This document shows, in pieces, positions 33,369 to 41,173 of a DNA stretch of 41,173 bases (the first letter of the stretch is position 1; each line of letters opens with the position of its first letter). The DNA comes from an uncultured Porphyromonadaceae bacterium (GTDB taxonomy: Bacteria > Bacteroidota > Bacteroidia > Bacteroidales > Muribaculaceae): positions 1 through 41,173 of the forward strand of contig CAMWVQ010000021.1 of the NCBI GenBank assembly GCA_947177635.1, read 5' to 3'. Under the pieces are notes generated by a model. The model searched no databases and had not been told where the DNA came from. It worked only from the letters and a program-made list of their open reading frames with translations. The position numbers and the translations under genes are program-made.

Positions 33369-33962
33369 CTATTCTCCGGAGCCGAGGTTTTTGAGAGCGT
33401 CCCATCTGGGGTCGGTCGGGGTCTGGGTGGAGGAATCCTCCTGAACCTCTCCGGCCTCCATCTCGTCGATTAGCTCCTCCTCAAGGTCGGCGTCCGGGTC
33501 GTCGGGGACGTGGGTGCGGTGCTTCTTGAGCAGCGAGCTCATCGCGCGGTTGCATTTTCCCAGGGGGTGGACATGCTTGATTGGGATGGCCAGGGAGACG
33601 GTGTCGAAAATCATATAGGCGACGTTGAGGTAGTTGTCGCTTTCGGGTATTTCGATGAACTCGTCTGAGTCCTCCTTGTAGGAGTCGCCGTATTTCACCG
33701 TCACGTGGTAGGCTGTCTCAATCGGCAGCTCGAGGTCGTCGAGGCATCGGTCGCAGGCCACGGTAACCGTCCCGTCGCAGGCAAAGGTCAGGTCGTAGAC
33801 TCCGTTGCGGTATGTGACCGTCAGATCAACGGCCACATTGGCGTTGCGGATGTCTGAGCTGTCCATGTTTTCGAAGAGCTCCTTCCCGAGGTCGTAGTGG
33901 AACTCGTGGGTTCCTTCGGGGAGCATCTTCAAGGGGAGCTTAAATTCGCTGAACTTTCCCAC
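33369..33962 (-). CDS. YceD/DUF177 family protein
   Basis: 197 residues from a GTG start at 33962. VACDRCLDDLELPIE is the family zinc-binding-like CxxC segment and SLAIPIKHVHP a conserved core strand. The Asp/Glu-rich C-terminal tail is long. DUF177 proteins co-occur with L32 and influence 23S rRNA processing or ribosome biogenesis. An ATG at residue 13 is an alternative start, but the GTG keeps the family N-terminus. Confidence 0.9.
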   Translation of the reverse strand: MGKFSEFKLPLKMLPEGTHEFHYDLGKELFENMDSSDIRNANVAVDLTVTYRNGVYDLTFACDGTVTVACDRCLDDLELPIETAYHVTVKYGDSYKEDSDEFIEIPESDNYLNVAYMIFDTVSLAIPIKHVHPLGKCNRAMSSLLKKHRTHVPDDPDADLEEELIDEMEAGEVQEDSSTQTPTDPRWDALKNLGSGE

Positions 33963-34058
33963 TTTTCAGGATGATTATGAGTGAATATCAAGCATTTCCA
34001 AACGCTGTCAACGTGCAGGCGCTGCCGCCCGCAAGCTGAATAGCCCGGAAAAACTGTG

Positions 34059-34089
34059 CAAAGTTAGCTATTTTCTTTGTTATTCCCAA
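34059..34089 (-). promoter_or_regulatory. Promoter of yceD-rpmF-fabH
   Basis: TTGG (34086-34089 complement), 19 bases, TAACTTTG (34059-34066): full consensus. Predicted start near 34052, with a leader of about 90 nt. Confidence 0.8.
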
Positions 34090-34159
34090 TATTTGGGGCT
34101 GATTTTTTTATATAGGGATTGACAGCGCCACGGCCTATTTCCCGCTGCCGGTCAAAGCG

Positions 34160-34194
34160 GCCACCCCGGAGGGGGTGATTTCCTCCGGGGTGGC
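34160..34194. terminator. Terminator of the DUF349 gene
   Basis: A perfect 13-bp GC-rich stem (34160-34172 with 34182-34194). U-tract TGGTTTTCTG on the plus strand and CTTT on the minus strand. It lies downstream of the leftward DUF349 gene. Confidence 0.75.
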
Positions 34195-34233
34195 TGGTTT
34201 TCTGTCGTTTGCCGCCGTCGGGCGGGTCAGGGG

Positions 34234-36228
34234 TTATTTGGCGAGCTTGGAGTCGATGAGCTTGATTTTCTCCTCGATGGAGGCCAGGTCATCCTTGATG
34301 CGCTGGATGCGGCGTTCCATCTCGCGCACCATCGAGTCGCCCGACTTGCTCTTTGAGGAGAGGAAGCCGAGGTTGTTCTCGTAGGTCTTGAGTTCGTTGC
34401 GCTTGATTTCGAATGCGCGCAGGATGCGCTCGCGTTCGCGGTAGAGTTTCTGCTCGTCGGCGCCCATCTCGTTTATGACATCCTCGAAGCGTGAGCGGCC
34501 ACCACGGTCGCGGCCGAGGCGGTTGTAGAGGGCGTCACAGGCTGCGCGGTACTCGTCATAGAGTTTGTCTTTCTCGCGCATCGGCACATGGCCGATGGTC
34601 TGCCATTTGGCCTGAAGCTCCTTGACCTTCGGCATCATCTCGGCGCGGTTTGAGTCGAGGGGAATCTCCTTGAGGGCGGCGATGACCTCACGCTTTGCCT
34701 TGAGGTTCACCTGTTCGGCGGCGCGGCTTTCGCTGAGGTTTGCCTTGCGGCTTTCAAAGAAAGAGTCGCAGGCGGCCTGGAAGCGGTGCCAGATGTTGTC
34801 GGAGTGTTTCTTGGGTACGGTGCCGATGGTCTTCCACTCCTTCTGGAGGCGCACAAGCTCGTCGGCGGTCTTCTTCCAGTCGGTGGAGTCCTTGAGGGCC
34901 TCGGCCTTCTCGCAGAGGGCGGTCTTCCTGGCGAGGTTGGCGGCGAGTTCCTCCTTCATCTCGCGGTAGTGCTCGGCCTTGAGGGTGAAGAACTTGTCGC
35001 AGACCGAACGGAAGCGGGTGAAGAGGGCGTTGTTGGCCTTGCGCGAGGCGAAACCGAGTTTCTTCCACTCCTCCTGGGCGGCCAGAATCTGCTTGGTCAT
35101 CTCATCCCAGGCGGCGTAGGTCTTGAGCTGCGAGAAGTCGAGGGCCTCGACGCGTTCGCATATTTCAGTCTTGGCCTTCTCGTTTTCAAGTTCGCGGGCC
35201 TTGCGTTCCTCGAAGAATCCCTGGTATTTCTTGTTGACGAGTGTCGAGGCGTCCTTGAACCGGGCCCAGATTTCCTCGCGTACCTCCTTGGCCACGGGGC
35301 CGGTCTGGCGCCATTCGTCGTGGAGGTTCTGCAGGCGCTTGAACGCCAGGACGATGTCTTCCTCGTCGTTGAGTTTTTCGGCTTCCTCGCAGAGGAGGGT
35401 CTTCAGCTCGAGGTTCTTGCGGAAGTCATAGTCGCGCAGGTCTTTGTTGACCTTGAGCTGGTCGTAGAACTGCTCCACGGCTCCCTGGTAATTCTTCCAG
35501 AGGTCGGTGGCTTCGGTGGCGGGCACTTCGCCGATTTCCTTGAATTCGGCCTGTATCTCCTTGACGCGGGGGAAGGCGCGGTTCACATTGTCGGTGTCGG
35601 CCGATATGGTGTTGAGTTCCTCTATGAGGGCGAGCTTGCGTGTGAGGTTCCGGTTGCGTTCCTCCTCCTCGGCTGCGGCGAGGGCGGCCTTGCGCTCGCG
35701 CACAGTGTTCATCATCGTCTTGAACTCCTCCTCGGCCGGGTCGAGCGCGGGGATGAAGCTGTCGGCCTCTTTCCCCTCGGCGAGGTGGGCGGCGAGTTCC
35801 GCCTCCTGTTCAAGTTTTCGGATTGCATAGAAACGCTGTTTGAGGTGGGCGATTTCATCGCGTGAGATTTCTACGGTCTCATCCACAGCCAGCTTTGTCA
35901 GCCTGGCCATGACATCCTCTTTGGTCTTGATTTCCTCCTCGGCCTGTCGGTCGGGAGTTCCGGCTGCCTGAGCTTCGGTTTCGGCAGGCTCGGCTTCCTC
36001 TGATTCCACGGCGGCCACAGTGTGGTCTGCCTGGAAGGCCTTGTCGGCCAGGATGGCTTCTTCAGCCTCTTCGTTGAACTGCGATTTGCCGGCTGCGGCG
36101 GCTTCCGCCTCGGCGAGGTTCAGGCCTGCGTCGGCGATGGATTGAGATTCAAGGGACTCCACGGGGGAGGCGGGGGTGGTGGAAACCTCGGGCTTGCTTG
36201 CCTCGGGGTTAAGATCACGCGTTTCCAT
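34234..36228 (-). CDS. DUF349 repeat protein
   Basis: 664 residues from ATG 36228 (METRDLNPEASKPE). An acidic Ala/Glu-rich N-terminal region (about 1-130) precedes five tandem DUF349 helical repeats. Conserved motifs include LHDEWRQTGPV, AQEEWKKLGFA, LQKEWKTIGTV and LQAKWQTIGHV, each followed by WxRF-like segments. A coiled-coil of about 80 residues ends the protein. No enzymatic motif. DUF349 proteins are of unclear function; the repeats suggest a scaffold. Separated from other genes by its own leader and terminator. The frame from 36276 adds 16 unsupported residues. Confidence 0.9.
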   Translation of the reverse strand: METRDLNPEASKPEVSTTPASPVESLESQSIADAGLNLAEAEAAAAGKSQFNEEAEEAILADKAFQADHTVAAVESEEAEPAETEAQAAGTPDRQAEEEIKTKEDVMARLTKLAVDETVEISRDEIAHLKQRFYAIRKLEQEAELAAHLAEGKEADSFIPALDPAEEEFKTMMNTVRERKAALAAAEEEERNRNLTRKLALIEELNTISADTDNVNRAFPRVKEIQAEFKEIGEVPATEATDLWKNYQGAVEQFYDQLKVNKDLRDYDFRKNLELKTLLCEEAEKLNDEEDIVLAFKRLQNLHDEWRQTGPVAKEVREEIWARFKDASTLVNKKYQGFFEERKARELENEKAKTEICERVEALDFSQLKTYAAWDEMTKQILAAQEEWKKLGFASRKANNALFTRFRSVCDKFFTLKAEHYREMKEELAANLARKTALCEKAEALKDSTDWKKTADELVRLQKEWKTIGTVPKKHSDNIWHRFQAACDSFFESRKANLSESRAAEQVNLKAKREVIAALKEIPLDSNRAEMMPKVKELQAKWQTIGHVPMREKDKLYDEYRAACDALYNRLGRDRGGRSRFEDVINEMGADEQKLYRERERILRAFEIKRNELKTYENNLGFLSSKSKSGDSMVREMERRIQRIKDDLASIEEKIKLIDSKLAK

Positions 36229-36423
36229 AAAATGTAGAATGATTAGAAATGAGGGGCACAGGGCGACCCGTGTCACATCTCCGGCATGCCTCCGGCCGTC
36301 GGCGCGGTTTGTCCCGCGCGGCGGGTATCGGCTCGCTGCGGCAATAATAACAACGTGAGGCCCTTATAACACACTTACAAGGGGCGGTTTCCCGCCATGG
36401 CGGGGAATCGCGCGTCAAATATA
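36229..36423 (-). promoter_or_regulatory. Long structured leader and -7 element of the DUF349 gene
   Basis: TATATTTG (36416-36423, minus strand) would give a leader of about 180 nt. Inside are the palindrome CCCGCCATGGCGGG (36391-36404) and GC-rich inverted segments. No known riboswitch is recognised. Confidence 0.4.
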
Positions 36424-36541
36424 GCAACAATTTTTTACATTCAGCCCCTTTTCTTGATTTTTTTTCACATAGAGTGGGAGGAAGCGCGTCCCACTGGAGC
36501 CTCCGATTGTGTTTGAGAACGGTGGAATCAGGAAAAATGTT

Positions 36542-36549
36542 TAACTTTG
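36542..36549 (+). promoter_or_regulatory. -7 element of vsr
   Basis: TAACTTTG on the plus strand, about 20 bases before ATG 36571. No -33 match at the proper distance (TTTG is 26 bases away). Confidence 0.45.
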
Positions 36550-36570
36550 AGGAGCCGGAAGAATACAGTC

Positions 36571-37107
36571 ATGGATATATGGAGCAAGGAAAAGCGGTCG
36601 CAGGTGATGTCGCGCATCAGAGGGCGTGACACCAAGCCTGAACTCATAGTCAGGCGTTACCTCTACTCGCGCGGATACAGGTTCCGGAAGAATGTCAAAG
36701 GGCTTCCGGGCACCCCCGACATCGTCTTGCGGAAATACCGCGTGGCGATTTTCGTCCATGGCTGTTTCTGGCATGGCCACGAGGTCGACGGGCGCATTCC
36801 CGACTCGAACCGGGAGTTCTGGCAGGAGAAAATAAGCCGTAACAAGGAGCGTGACCGCCGCAACAAGGAGAAACTTCTTTCCATGGGGTGGTCGGTCATT
36901 ACCGTCTGGGAATGTCAGCTGAAACCGGCTGCGCGACAGCGCACATTGTCGGGCCTTGAATATTACCTGAACCACAATTACCTCCGCTTGCAGAAGATGA
37001 AGCCTGCGCCACGGCCTTATGTGCAGCCGTGTGCCACACAGGATGATGATTCCCGGCTGGCGGCCGAGCCTGCGGCGGATTACGGCGTCAGCGGGGACGG
37101 TATATGA
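36571..37107 (+). CDS. vsr: Very short patch repair endonuclease (Vsr), orphan
   Basis: 178 residues from ATG 36571 (MDIWSKEKRSQVMSRI). Catalytic D50 lies in GTPDIVL, with H63 and H68 in VHGCFWHGHE, all matching E. coli Vsr. Zinc ligands C65, H70 and C115 are present, but the fourth Cys position (E. coli Cys73) is Val72. Vsr nicks beside T:G mismatches arising at methylated CpCWGG-type sites. No cytosine methyltransferase adjoins it. Its last 20 bases overlap the convergent M16 gene. Confidence 0.9.
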   Translation: MDIWSKEKRSQVMSRIRGRDTKPELIVRRYLYSRGYRFRKNVKGLPGTPDIVLRKYRVAIFVHGCFWHGHEVDGRIPDSNREFWQEKISRNKERDRRNKEKLLSMGWSVITVWECQLKPAARQRTLSGLEYYLNHNYLRLQKMKPAPRPYVQPCATQDDDSRLAAEPAADYGVSGDGI

Positions 37108-38323
37108 GTGTCATGGCCCGGGAGGGGGATATGATTTCGCGGGCGGCTTCCTGTAGAGTGGCCGGGGTGACGGCGCGGTAGCGCGGCAGGATATCCTCGA
37201 TGCTCTCGCCGTGGATTTCGGCCAGGGCGAGCGACTGGGCCTTCTGCAACGGATTCATCATTGAGAAAACGCGGTCACTTTCGATACGGTTGACGCAACG
37301 GGCCAGCTCGGCAGAGTCTGCCTCAGACTCGACCAACCGGCTCAGTTCATCATTTATGGCCCGTATGGCAGCTTCCTCCGCCTCCGGGCCTTTGCCGAGG
37401 AGCTTGGCGTTGATGAGCAGCAGCCCCGGATGTTCGGTGCCGAGTATCGACGCGTCTATGTCGGAGAAGAGTTTGCCGGGCATCAGCAGCCGTCGGTAAA
37501 AGCGAGACGACTGGCCGTTGGCGAGTATGTCAGAGATGAGGTCGGCGGCCACATATCCCGGTGATCTGTATCCACCCATCGGGTAGGCGATGGTGATGGC
37601 TGTCTGGGGTACATTCCCGGAAGCCTCGACCAGGCGGGGGGACTCGGGAAGGGGAGGGTCGGCGAAGGTGCGGGGGGCGATTTCCCGGCTGGGGATGTCG
37701 CCGTACCATTTTCCGACAAGCTCACGCAGTCGCTCCGGGGGGATGTTCCCCACGACCGACAGCACGGCGTTGTTGGGGGCGTAATGGCTGTGGAACCACC
37801 GGCGGACATCATCCTGGGTGGTTTTCTCAATGTCGCTGAAATCGCGTCCGATGACGGGGACACCGTAGGGATGGCCGGGATACGCCATCCCGAAAAGCAG
37901 GTGGCCCATGTCGCCGTACGGACGGTTGAGACATACCTCCTTGAATTCCTCCACCACCACCGAACGCTGCACCTCAAGGGCCTTGTCCGAGAAGGCGAGC
38001 GACAGCATCCGGTCACTCTCGAGCCAGAGGGCTGTCTCGATGTTGTGGGCCGGGATTATGTCGTGGAAGCAGGTGAAGTCGTTTGACGTCCAGGCGTTCG
38101 ATGAACCGCCGGCTACCTGCAGCGGCCCGTCGAAGTCGGGGATGTTGGCCGACCCTCCGAACATCAGGTGCTCGAACAGGTGGGCAAGCCCGGTGTGGTC
38201 GGGAGCCTCGTCCCGCCCCCCGACGTCATACAATGTGTTGACCACCGCCATCGAGGCAGTCGGGTTGTAGCTGTGTACAACCCTCAGTCCGTTTGGCAGC
38301 GAGAAACGGTGAGTCTCTGTCAT
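37088..38323 (-). CDS. M16-family zinc metallopeptidase
   Basis: 411 residues. Zinc signature HLFEH (HxxEH) in LAHLFEHLMFGG, with a downstream Glu about 75 residues on (VVVEEFKEVC). The two-domain M16 fold is evident from PNNAVLSVVGNI and RRLLMPGKLFSDIDAS. Length fits one-half pitrilysin-type (MPP beta-like) subunits. No signal peptide, so probably cytoplasmic peptide or transit-peptide turnover. Confidence 0.93.
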   Translation of the reverse strand: MTETHRFSLPNGLRVVHSYNPTASMAVVNTLYDVGGRDEAPDHTGLAHLFEHLMFGGSANIPDFDGPLQVAGGSSNAWTSNDFTCFHDIIPAHNIETALWLESDRMLSLAFSDKALEVQRSVVVEEFKEVCLNRPYGDMGHLLFGMAYPGHPYGVPVIGRDFSDIEKTTQDDVRRWFHSHYAPNNAVLSVVGNIPPERLRELVGKWYGDIPSREIAPRTFADPPLPESPRLVEASGNVPQTAITIAYPMGGYRSPGYVAADLISDILANGQSSRFYRRLLMPGKLFSDIDASILGTEHPGLLLINAKLLGKGPEAEEAAIRAINDELSRLVESEADSAELARCVNRIESDRVFSMMNPLQKAQSLALAEIHGESIEDILPRYRAVTPATLQEAAREIISPSRAMTLIYRPR

Positions 38324-38366
38324 CTTTTTCGTTGGTTGTCGTGTGGCTCTTTATGCGGAAGGCCGC

Positions 38367-39254
38367 TTACTTTTTTGCCACCTTCATGGAGATGATGCGT
38401 ATGTCGTCAAGGGGGCGGTCCTGCGAGTTGGTCTGAGCCTTCTCGATTTTCTCCACAACATCCATGCCGCTTACAACCTCGCCGAAAACAGTGTACTGAC
38501 CGTCGAGATGGGGGGTGCCTCCCACGGAGGCGTAGGCCTTCTTCTGGGCCTCGGTCAGGGTGGCGGGGTTCTCGGCGGCACGTTGTTCGGTGATGGCCAC
38601 CAGCTCATCCTGCAGGGCCTGGAGTGAAGCCTGGTCGCGGTTCTTGCGCAGGGTGATTATCGAGTCGCGGTGCTCCTCGGCGAGCTTGTTGAAAATCTCC
38701 TGCTTGCGGGCCATCTGGAGCTGTTTCTCCATCTGGGCGAGCTGCTGCTCGTTGTAAGCCTTGCCGGTTACGATGTAGAACTGCGAACCTGATGAGCGGC
38801 GCTCGGGGTTGACCTGGTCGCCCTGGCGGGCGGCCGCGAGGGCTCCGCGATGGTGGAAATGGCGGGGATACACGATTTCCGCCTCAAGGGTGTAGTCGGG
38901 GCCTCCCGCTCCGAGGCGGGTGTTCTCGGCGGCGTTTTTCGAGTCGGGGTCACCGGTCTGCACCATAAATTCATTTATGACGCGATGGAAGAGCACTCCG
39001 TCGTAATATTTCTCCTTGACGAGTTTCAGGAAATTGTCGCGGTGGGCCGGGGTGTCGCCGAAGAGGCGCACGCGGATGTCGCCGACAGATGTCTTTATGT
39101 CTACGAGGGCGTCACCCTTCTCGATGACGGGGGCTTCGGATGTTATCTGGGAGGTCATATTGACTTTTGATTTTGTTCTGGAATATGCGTATCCTCCGGC
39201 GAGAGCCACCACGGCGGCTATCACCAGGAGCAGAGAGATGCGTTTTCGGTTCAT
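38367..39254 (-). CDS. Cyclophilin-type peptidyl-prolyl isomerase with helical insert
   Basis: 295 residues. N-terminal membrane anchor (about 6-24), then the cyclophilin fold: FHRV with active-site Arg91, QTGDP, GSQFYIVTGK (156-165) and HLDGQYTVFGEV (249-260). A charged, probably helical insert of about 80 residues (165-244) splits the domain before the HLDGQYTVFG strand. Likely periplasmic folding catalyst. A start at residue 33 would remove the anchor. Confidence 0.9.
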   Translation of the reverse strand: MNRKRISLLLVIAAVVALAGGYAYSRTKSKVNMTSQITSEAPVIEKGDALVDIKTSVGDIRVRLFGDTPAHRDNFLKLVKEKYYDGVLFHRVINEFMVQTGDPDSKNAAENTRLGAGGPDYTLEAEIVYPRHFHHRGALAAARQGDQVNPERRSSGSQFYIVTGKAYNEQQLAQMEKQLQMARKQEIFNKLAEEHRDSIITLRKNRDQASLQALQDELVAITEQRAAENPATLTEAQKKAYASVGGTPHLDGQYTVFGEVVSGMDVVEKIEKAQTNSQDRPLDDIRIISMKVAKK

Positions 39255-39257
39255 TTT

Positions 39258-39635
39258 TCAGATGGCTGAGATGGGGAAGAGCCGCTTGTAGATGCGGCGG
39301 AAGTTGTCGTCGGTGGCGGAAAGCTCCTCGGAGCGTTCCGCATAGTCTGGCCCGTACATATGCCTGAGCATGTCCCCGAGGTAGCGGTGCTCGCGGTCCT
39401 TCTCGATTCCGGCTTTGATCAGGCGGTCGATGTGGGGGGCGAAGGCAGTCGGGTCGATGGCGAAGAGGTAGCGGGCGGCGGAAATAACGAACTGGCCGGT
39501 GAGGTCTACCCTCTCCATGTTCTCGACAAGCCAGGGGAGTTCCGGCTCGATGGTGTCGATATGGTTGGCGATATATTCATATGTGAGAAGCCCGTCAGGA
39601 TCAGCGGAAAGCTTCTTTTTTGCATCTTCTTCCAT
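39258..39635 (-). CDS. Hypothetical protein
   Basis: 125 residues, acidic, helical, without membrane segment. Trp/Pro-containing core ELPWLVENMERVDLTGQFVISAARYL and a C-terminal YKRLFPISAI. I recognise no family. It starts after a -7 element and ends 3 bases before the cyclophilin start, so the two are probably co-transcribed. Confidence 0.75.
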   Translation of the reverse strand: MEEDAKKKLSADPDGLLTYEYIANHIDTIEPELPWLVENMERVDLTGQFVISAARYLFAIDPTAFAPHIDRLIKAGIEKDREHRYLGDMLRHMYGPDYAERSEELSATDDNFRRIYKRLFPISAI

Positions 39636-39692
39636 GGTTCGATGGATAAGGGATTTAACTGTCTAAAGGCAAGATTAAACGATTGCCTGCCG

Positions 39693-39700
39693 CAAAGTTA
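39693..39700 (-). promoter_or_regulatory. -7 element upstream of the hypothetical/cyclophilin pair
   Basis: TAACTTTG on the minus strand, about 60 bases before the start at 39635. The -33 box is weak. Confidence 0.5.
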
Positions 39701-39728
39701 GTATTTTATTTTGAATCCGCCCCGTCTG

Positions 39729-40673
39729 TCAATGTTTTTTCTTTCCGGGGTGGCTTTGTGAAAAGCTGTTCAGCGAGGGGAAAAGCCGCATGGCATTGGC
39801 GTTGACGGTTGCGGCAAGCGCGGCGGGGTTCTCCCTCCTTGTCCCGGCCACCTTCCGGAGTATCTCCTCTATTGGGAGCGGCGACTCGTCGGTCTCCACC
39901 AGCAGGCGGTCAGGGGGAATCAGGGTGACTGCCGCTTCATTGAACTTAGCCCCTATCGAGAAATAGACAGGGTTGCGGCCGGGGGCGTCGAGCAGCTGGG
40001 CGAGCATCTGCGGATTTCCCCTGAACCCGTGGAGAATCCATGGTTGCAGCGGGGCGCAATCTTTCCGCGCCTTCAGCAGCAGGTCGAGGGCCTTCACCTG
40101 GTGGATGACCAGCGGTTTGCCGAATTTCTCGCTGAGCTGTATGTGGCGGCGGAAAATCTCATCCTGGCGGTCGATGGCGGCTCCCCTGAGGCGGTCGAGC
40201 CCGGTTTCCCCTACAGCCACTGTGGCAGGGTCTGAGCCAATCCGTTCAAGCTGCGCGAGGGGTTGCGACATGTCATCGCCTGTCTCCCAGGGGTGGATGC
40301 CGACGGAGTAATGGCCGCTTTTGTCAGGCAACCCGGCGTAGCGGCCGGGGGTGATGGAGAGAATGGATGCGGGGGCCGGGGAGGAGTGGTGGGTGTGGAC
40401 ATCAATGACCCTCGGTGGCGGCACCGGGTCGTAACCCGAGCCGCCCCAGGGGTGACACCTGAGGATGCGCTTTGCGGCGAGCCACAACCCCTTGGCGGGG
40501 CCGTGGATGCGCAGGGCCTCCACGGCGTATTGCGAACAGGTCGGCGTAAAACGGCAACTCCCCGGAAACATCGGGGAGATGCAGAGCTGGTAAAGGCGAA
40601 TCGGCAGAGTCAGAGCCTTTGCCAGCAGGCGCGATATGTGTCGTGAGACGGAGGCCACGGAGAGTGATGTCAC
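39729..40673 (-). CDS. YidD-TatD fusion: membrane-insertion factor joined to a TatD-type hydrolase
   Basis: 314 residues in one frame. YidD (about 17-85): an amphipathic start, [30 protein letters not shown] TatD-like metal hydrolase follows immediately: DVHTHH (91-96), E156 in VGETGLD, H191 in VIHQVKA, H215 in WILHGFRGN and D262 in LLVETDES, the full metal set. YidD promotes insertase function; TatD-type enzymes act as DNases. Usually separate genes. GTG start overlaps rnpA by 4 bases (GTGA). Confidence 0.88.
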   Translation of the reverse strand: MTSLSVASVSRHISRLLAKALTLPIRLYQLCISPMFPGSCRFTPTCSQYAVEALRIHGPAKGLWLAAKRILRCHPWGGSGYDPVPPPRVIDVHTHHSSPAPASILSITPGRYAGLPDKSGHYSVGIHPWETGDDMSQPLAQLERIGSDPATVAVGETGLDRLRGAAIDRQDEIFRRHIQLSEKFGKPLVIHQVKALDLLLKARKDCAPLQPWILHGFRGNPQMLAQLLDAPGRNPVYFSIGAKFNEAAVTLIPPDRLLVETDESPLPIEEILRKVAGTRRENPAALAATVNANAMRLFPSLNSFSQSHPGKKKH

Positions 40674-41071
40674 CGCTTGTCGGGGTCTTTCGGACGCCGG
40701 AAGATTTTGTGGAGCAGCCGCCGCATGGCATTCTCGACTTTGGCGTAAGGTTCGATGGTGTTGCCCACATATACAAAAAGTATGTCAAGCGGGGCTTCCA
40801 GCGACTCCGGGAAATGGTTCTGGCGGTTCAGCCGGTAAGCCTCGCGGATGCGGCGTCTCATCGTGACCCTGTCGACGGCGTGGCGCAGGCGTTTCTTGGG
40901 CACGGAGGCCAGAAACTGCACGGCGTCACCCCGGTAACGGTGGGTGTTCTCCCCCCATACGGCACGGATTGGATATGCCAAGGCTCCCTTCACGTCGCGT
41001 TGCGCGAACAGCCTGTCAATGGCCGTCTGCGAGCAGAGTTTGGTCGGTTTGGGGAGCCTGAAGTCGTTCAA
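40670..41071 (-). CDS. rnpA: Ribonuclease P protein component
   Basis: 133 residues from a TTG start at 41071. Opening [19 protein letters not shown] and the basic RNR-type helix [22 protein letters not shown] are family hallmarks. Binds the RNase P RNA to mature tRNA 5' ends. Slightly long, with a basic C-terminal tail. An upstream ATG is out of frame, so TTG is used. yidD follows with a 4-base overlap, a common neighbour. Confidence 0.93.
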   Translation of the reverse strand: MNDFRLPKPTKLCSQTAIDRLFAQRDVKGALAYPIRAVWGENTHRYRGDAVQFLASVPKKRLRHAVDRVTMRRRIREAYRLNRQNHFPESLEAPLDILFVYVGNTIEPYAKVENAMRRLLHKIFRRPKDPDKR

Positions 41072-41117
41072 GGGGTGGAGCGGGATTGAGGTTAAATCAT
41101 ATGTGGAACGGCCTCTG

Positions 41118-41173
41118 TCAAGCCTCCTTCGCGTTTTCCTCCTTGAGGTAATTCTCGATGGCGGCGGTGATGG
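41118..41173 (-). CDS. C-terminal end of a gene continuing beyond the right edge
   Basis: The minus-strand frame reads ITAAIENYLKEENAKEA and a TGA stop at 41118-41120. In related genomes hemD (uroporphyrinogen-III synthase) precedes rnpA, and the ending is compatible, but 17 residues cannot prove it. It ends 46 bases before the rnpA start. Confidence 0.4.
   Translation of the reverse strand, partial: ITAAIENYLKEENAKEA

Noticed and set aside
34786-35865. 359-codon plus-strand frame opposite DUF349 gene
   Set aside because: Leu/Glu-rich complement of repeat-protein codons; Der-type shadow.
1-41173. tRNA, rRNA, CRISPR array or insertion sequence
   Set aside because: No TPsiC-loop, spacer-repeat pattern, or transposase frame was found on either strand by reading.

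Overview
The window is an approximately 41 kb chromosomal segment of a Bacteroidales bacterium, possibly Muribaculaceae-like. The family is a guess from codon use and gene content. Evidence for the order: repeated Bacteroidetes-type promoters (TTG about 19-20 bases from TAnnTTTG), the yceD-rpmF-fabH-era-der order, the type IX secretion proteins PorW and PorX, DUF3256, GtrA and DUF349 proteins, and an inositol-lipid cluster. I see no rRNA, tRNA, CRISPR array or insertion sequence.

Left part (1-5 kb, minus strand): an inositol-phospholipid/sphingolipid locus. ATP-grasp enzyme, GtrA-like membrane protein, CDP-alcohol phosphotransferase with the complete catalytic motif and an Aur1-like PAP2 enzyme form a tightly overlapping operon, followed by a separately promoted myo-inositol-3-phosphate synthase that runs off the left edge. 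A SemiSWEET sugar transporter lies upstream. Between it and the next operon is a non-coding unit (about 5155-5641) with its own promoter and terminator and repeated CUCUCUCC segments set between small hairpins.

5.8-12 kb (minus): DEAD-box helicase, DUF3256 protein, xseA, xseB and an orphan histidine kinase form a probable operon, then a DJ-1/PfpI protein. 12-22 kb (plus): ApbE, a two-component pair, PorW, PorX, TsaE and BirA. The last four are closely spaced.

21.5-25.9 kb is an AT-richer accessory island. It starts inside the 3' third of birA and holds an outer-membrane beta-barrel protein, a small lipoprotein, a probable ~100-nt small RNA, and a two-gene cassette (ABC-type ATPase plus a small protein with a nuclease-like D...ExH pattern) that resembles a defence module. 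The GC-rich backbone resumes at 25.9 kb.

25.9-41 kb: an OmpA/TPR lipoprotein, a membrane-anchored NucA-type nuclease, rubrerythrin, Der, Era, FabH, L32, YceD, a five-repeat DUF349 protein, an orphan Vsr endonuclease, an M16 peptidase, a cyclophilin, a small unknown protein, a YidD-TatD fusion, RnpA and the tail of one more gene. Most of the non-coding DNA is accounted for by promoters, hairpins and three candidate RNAs. A hairpin/tail element near 13.2 kb recurs near 25.6 kb, which suggests a dispersed family.
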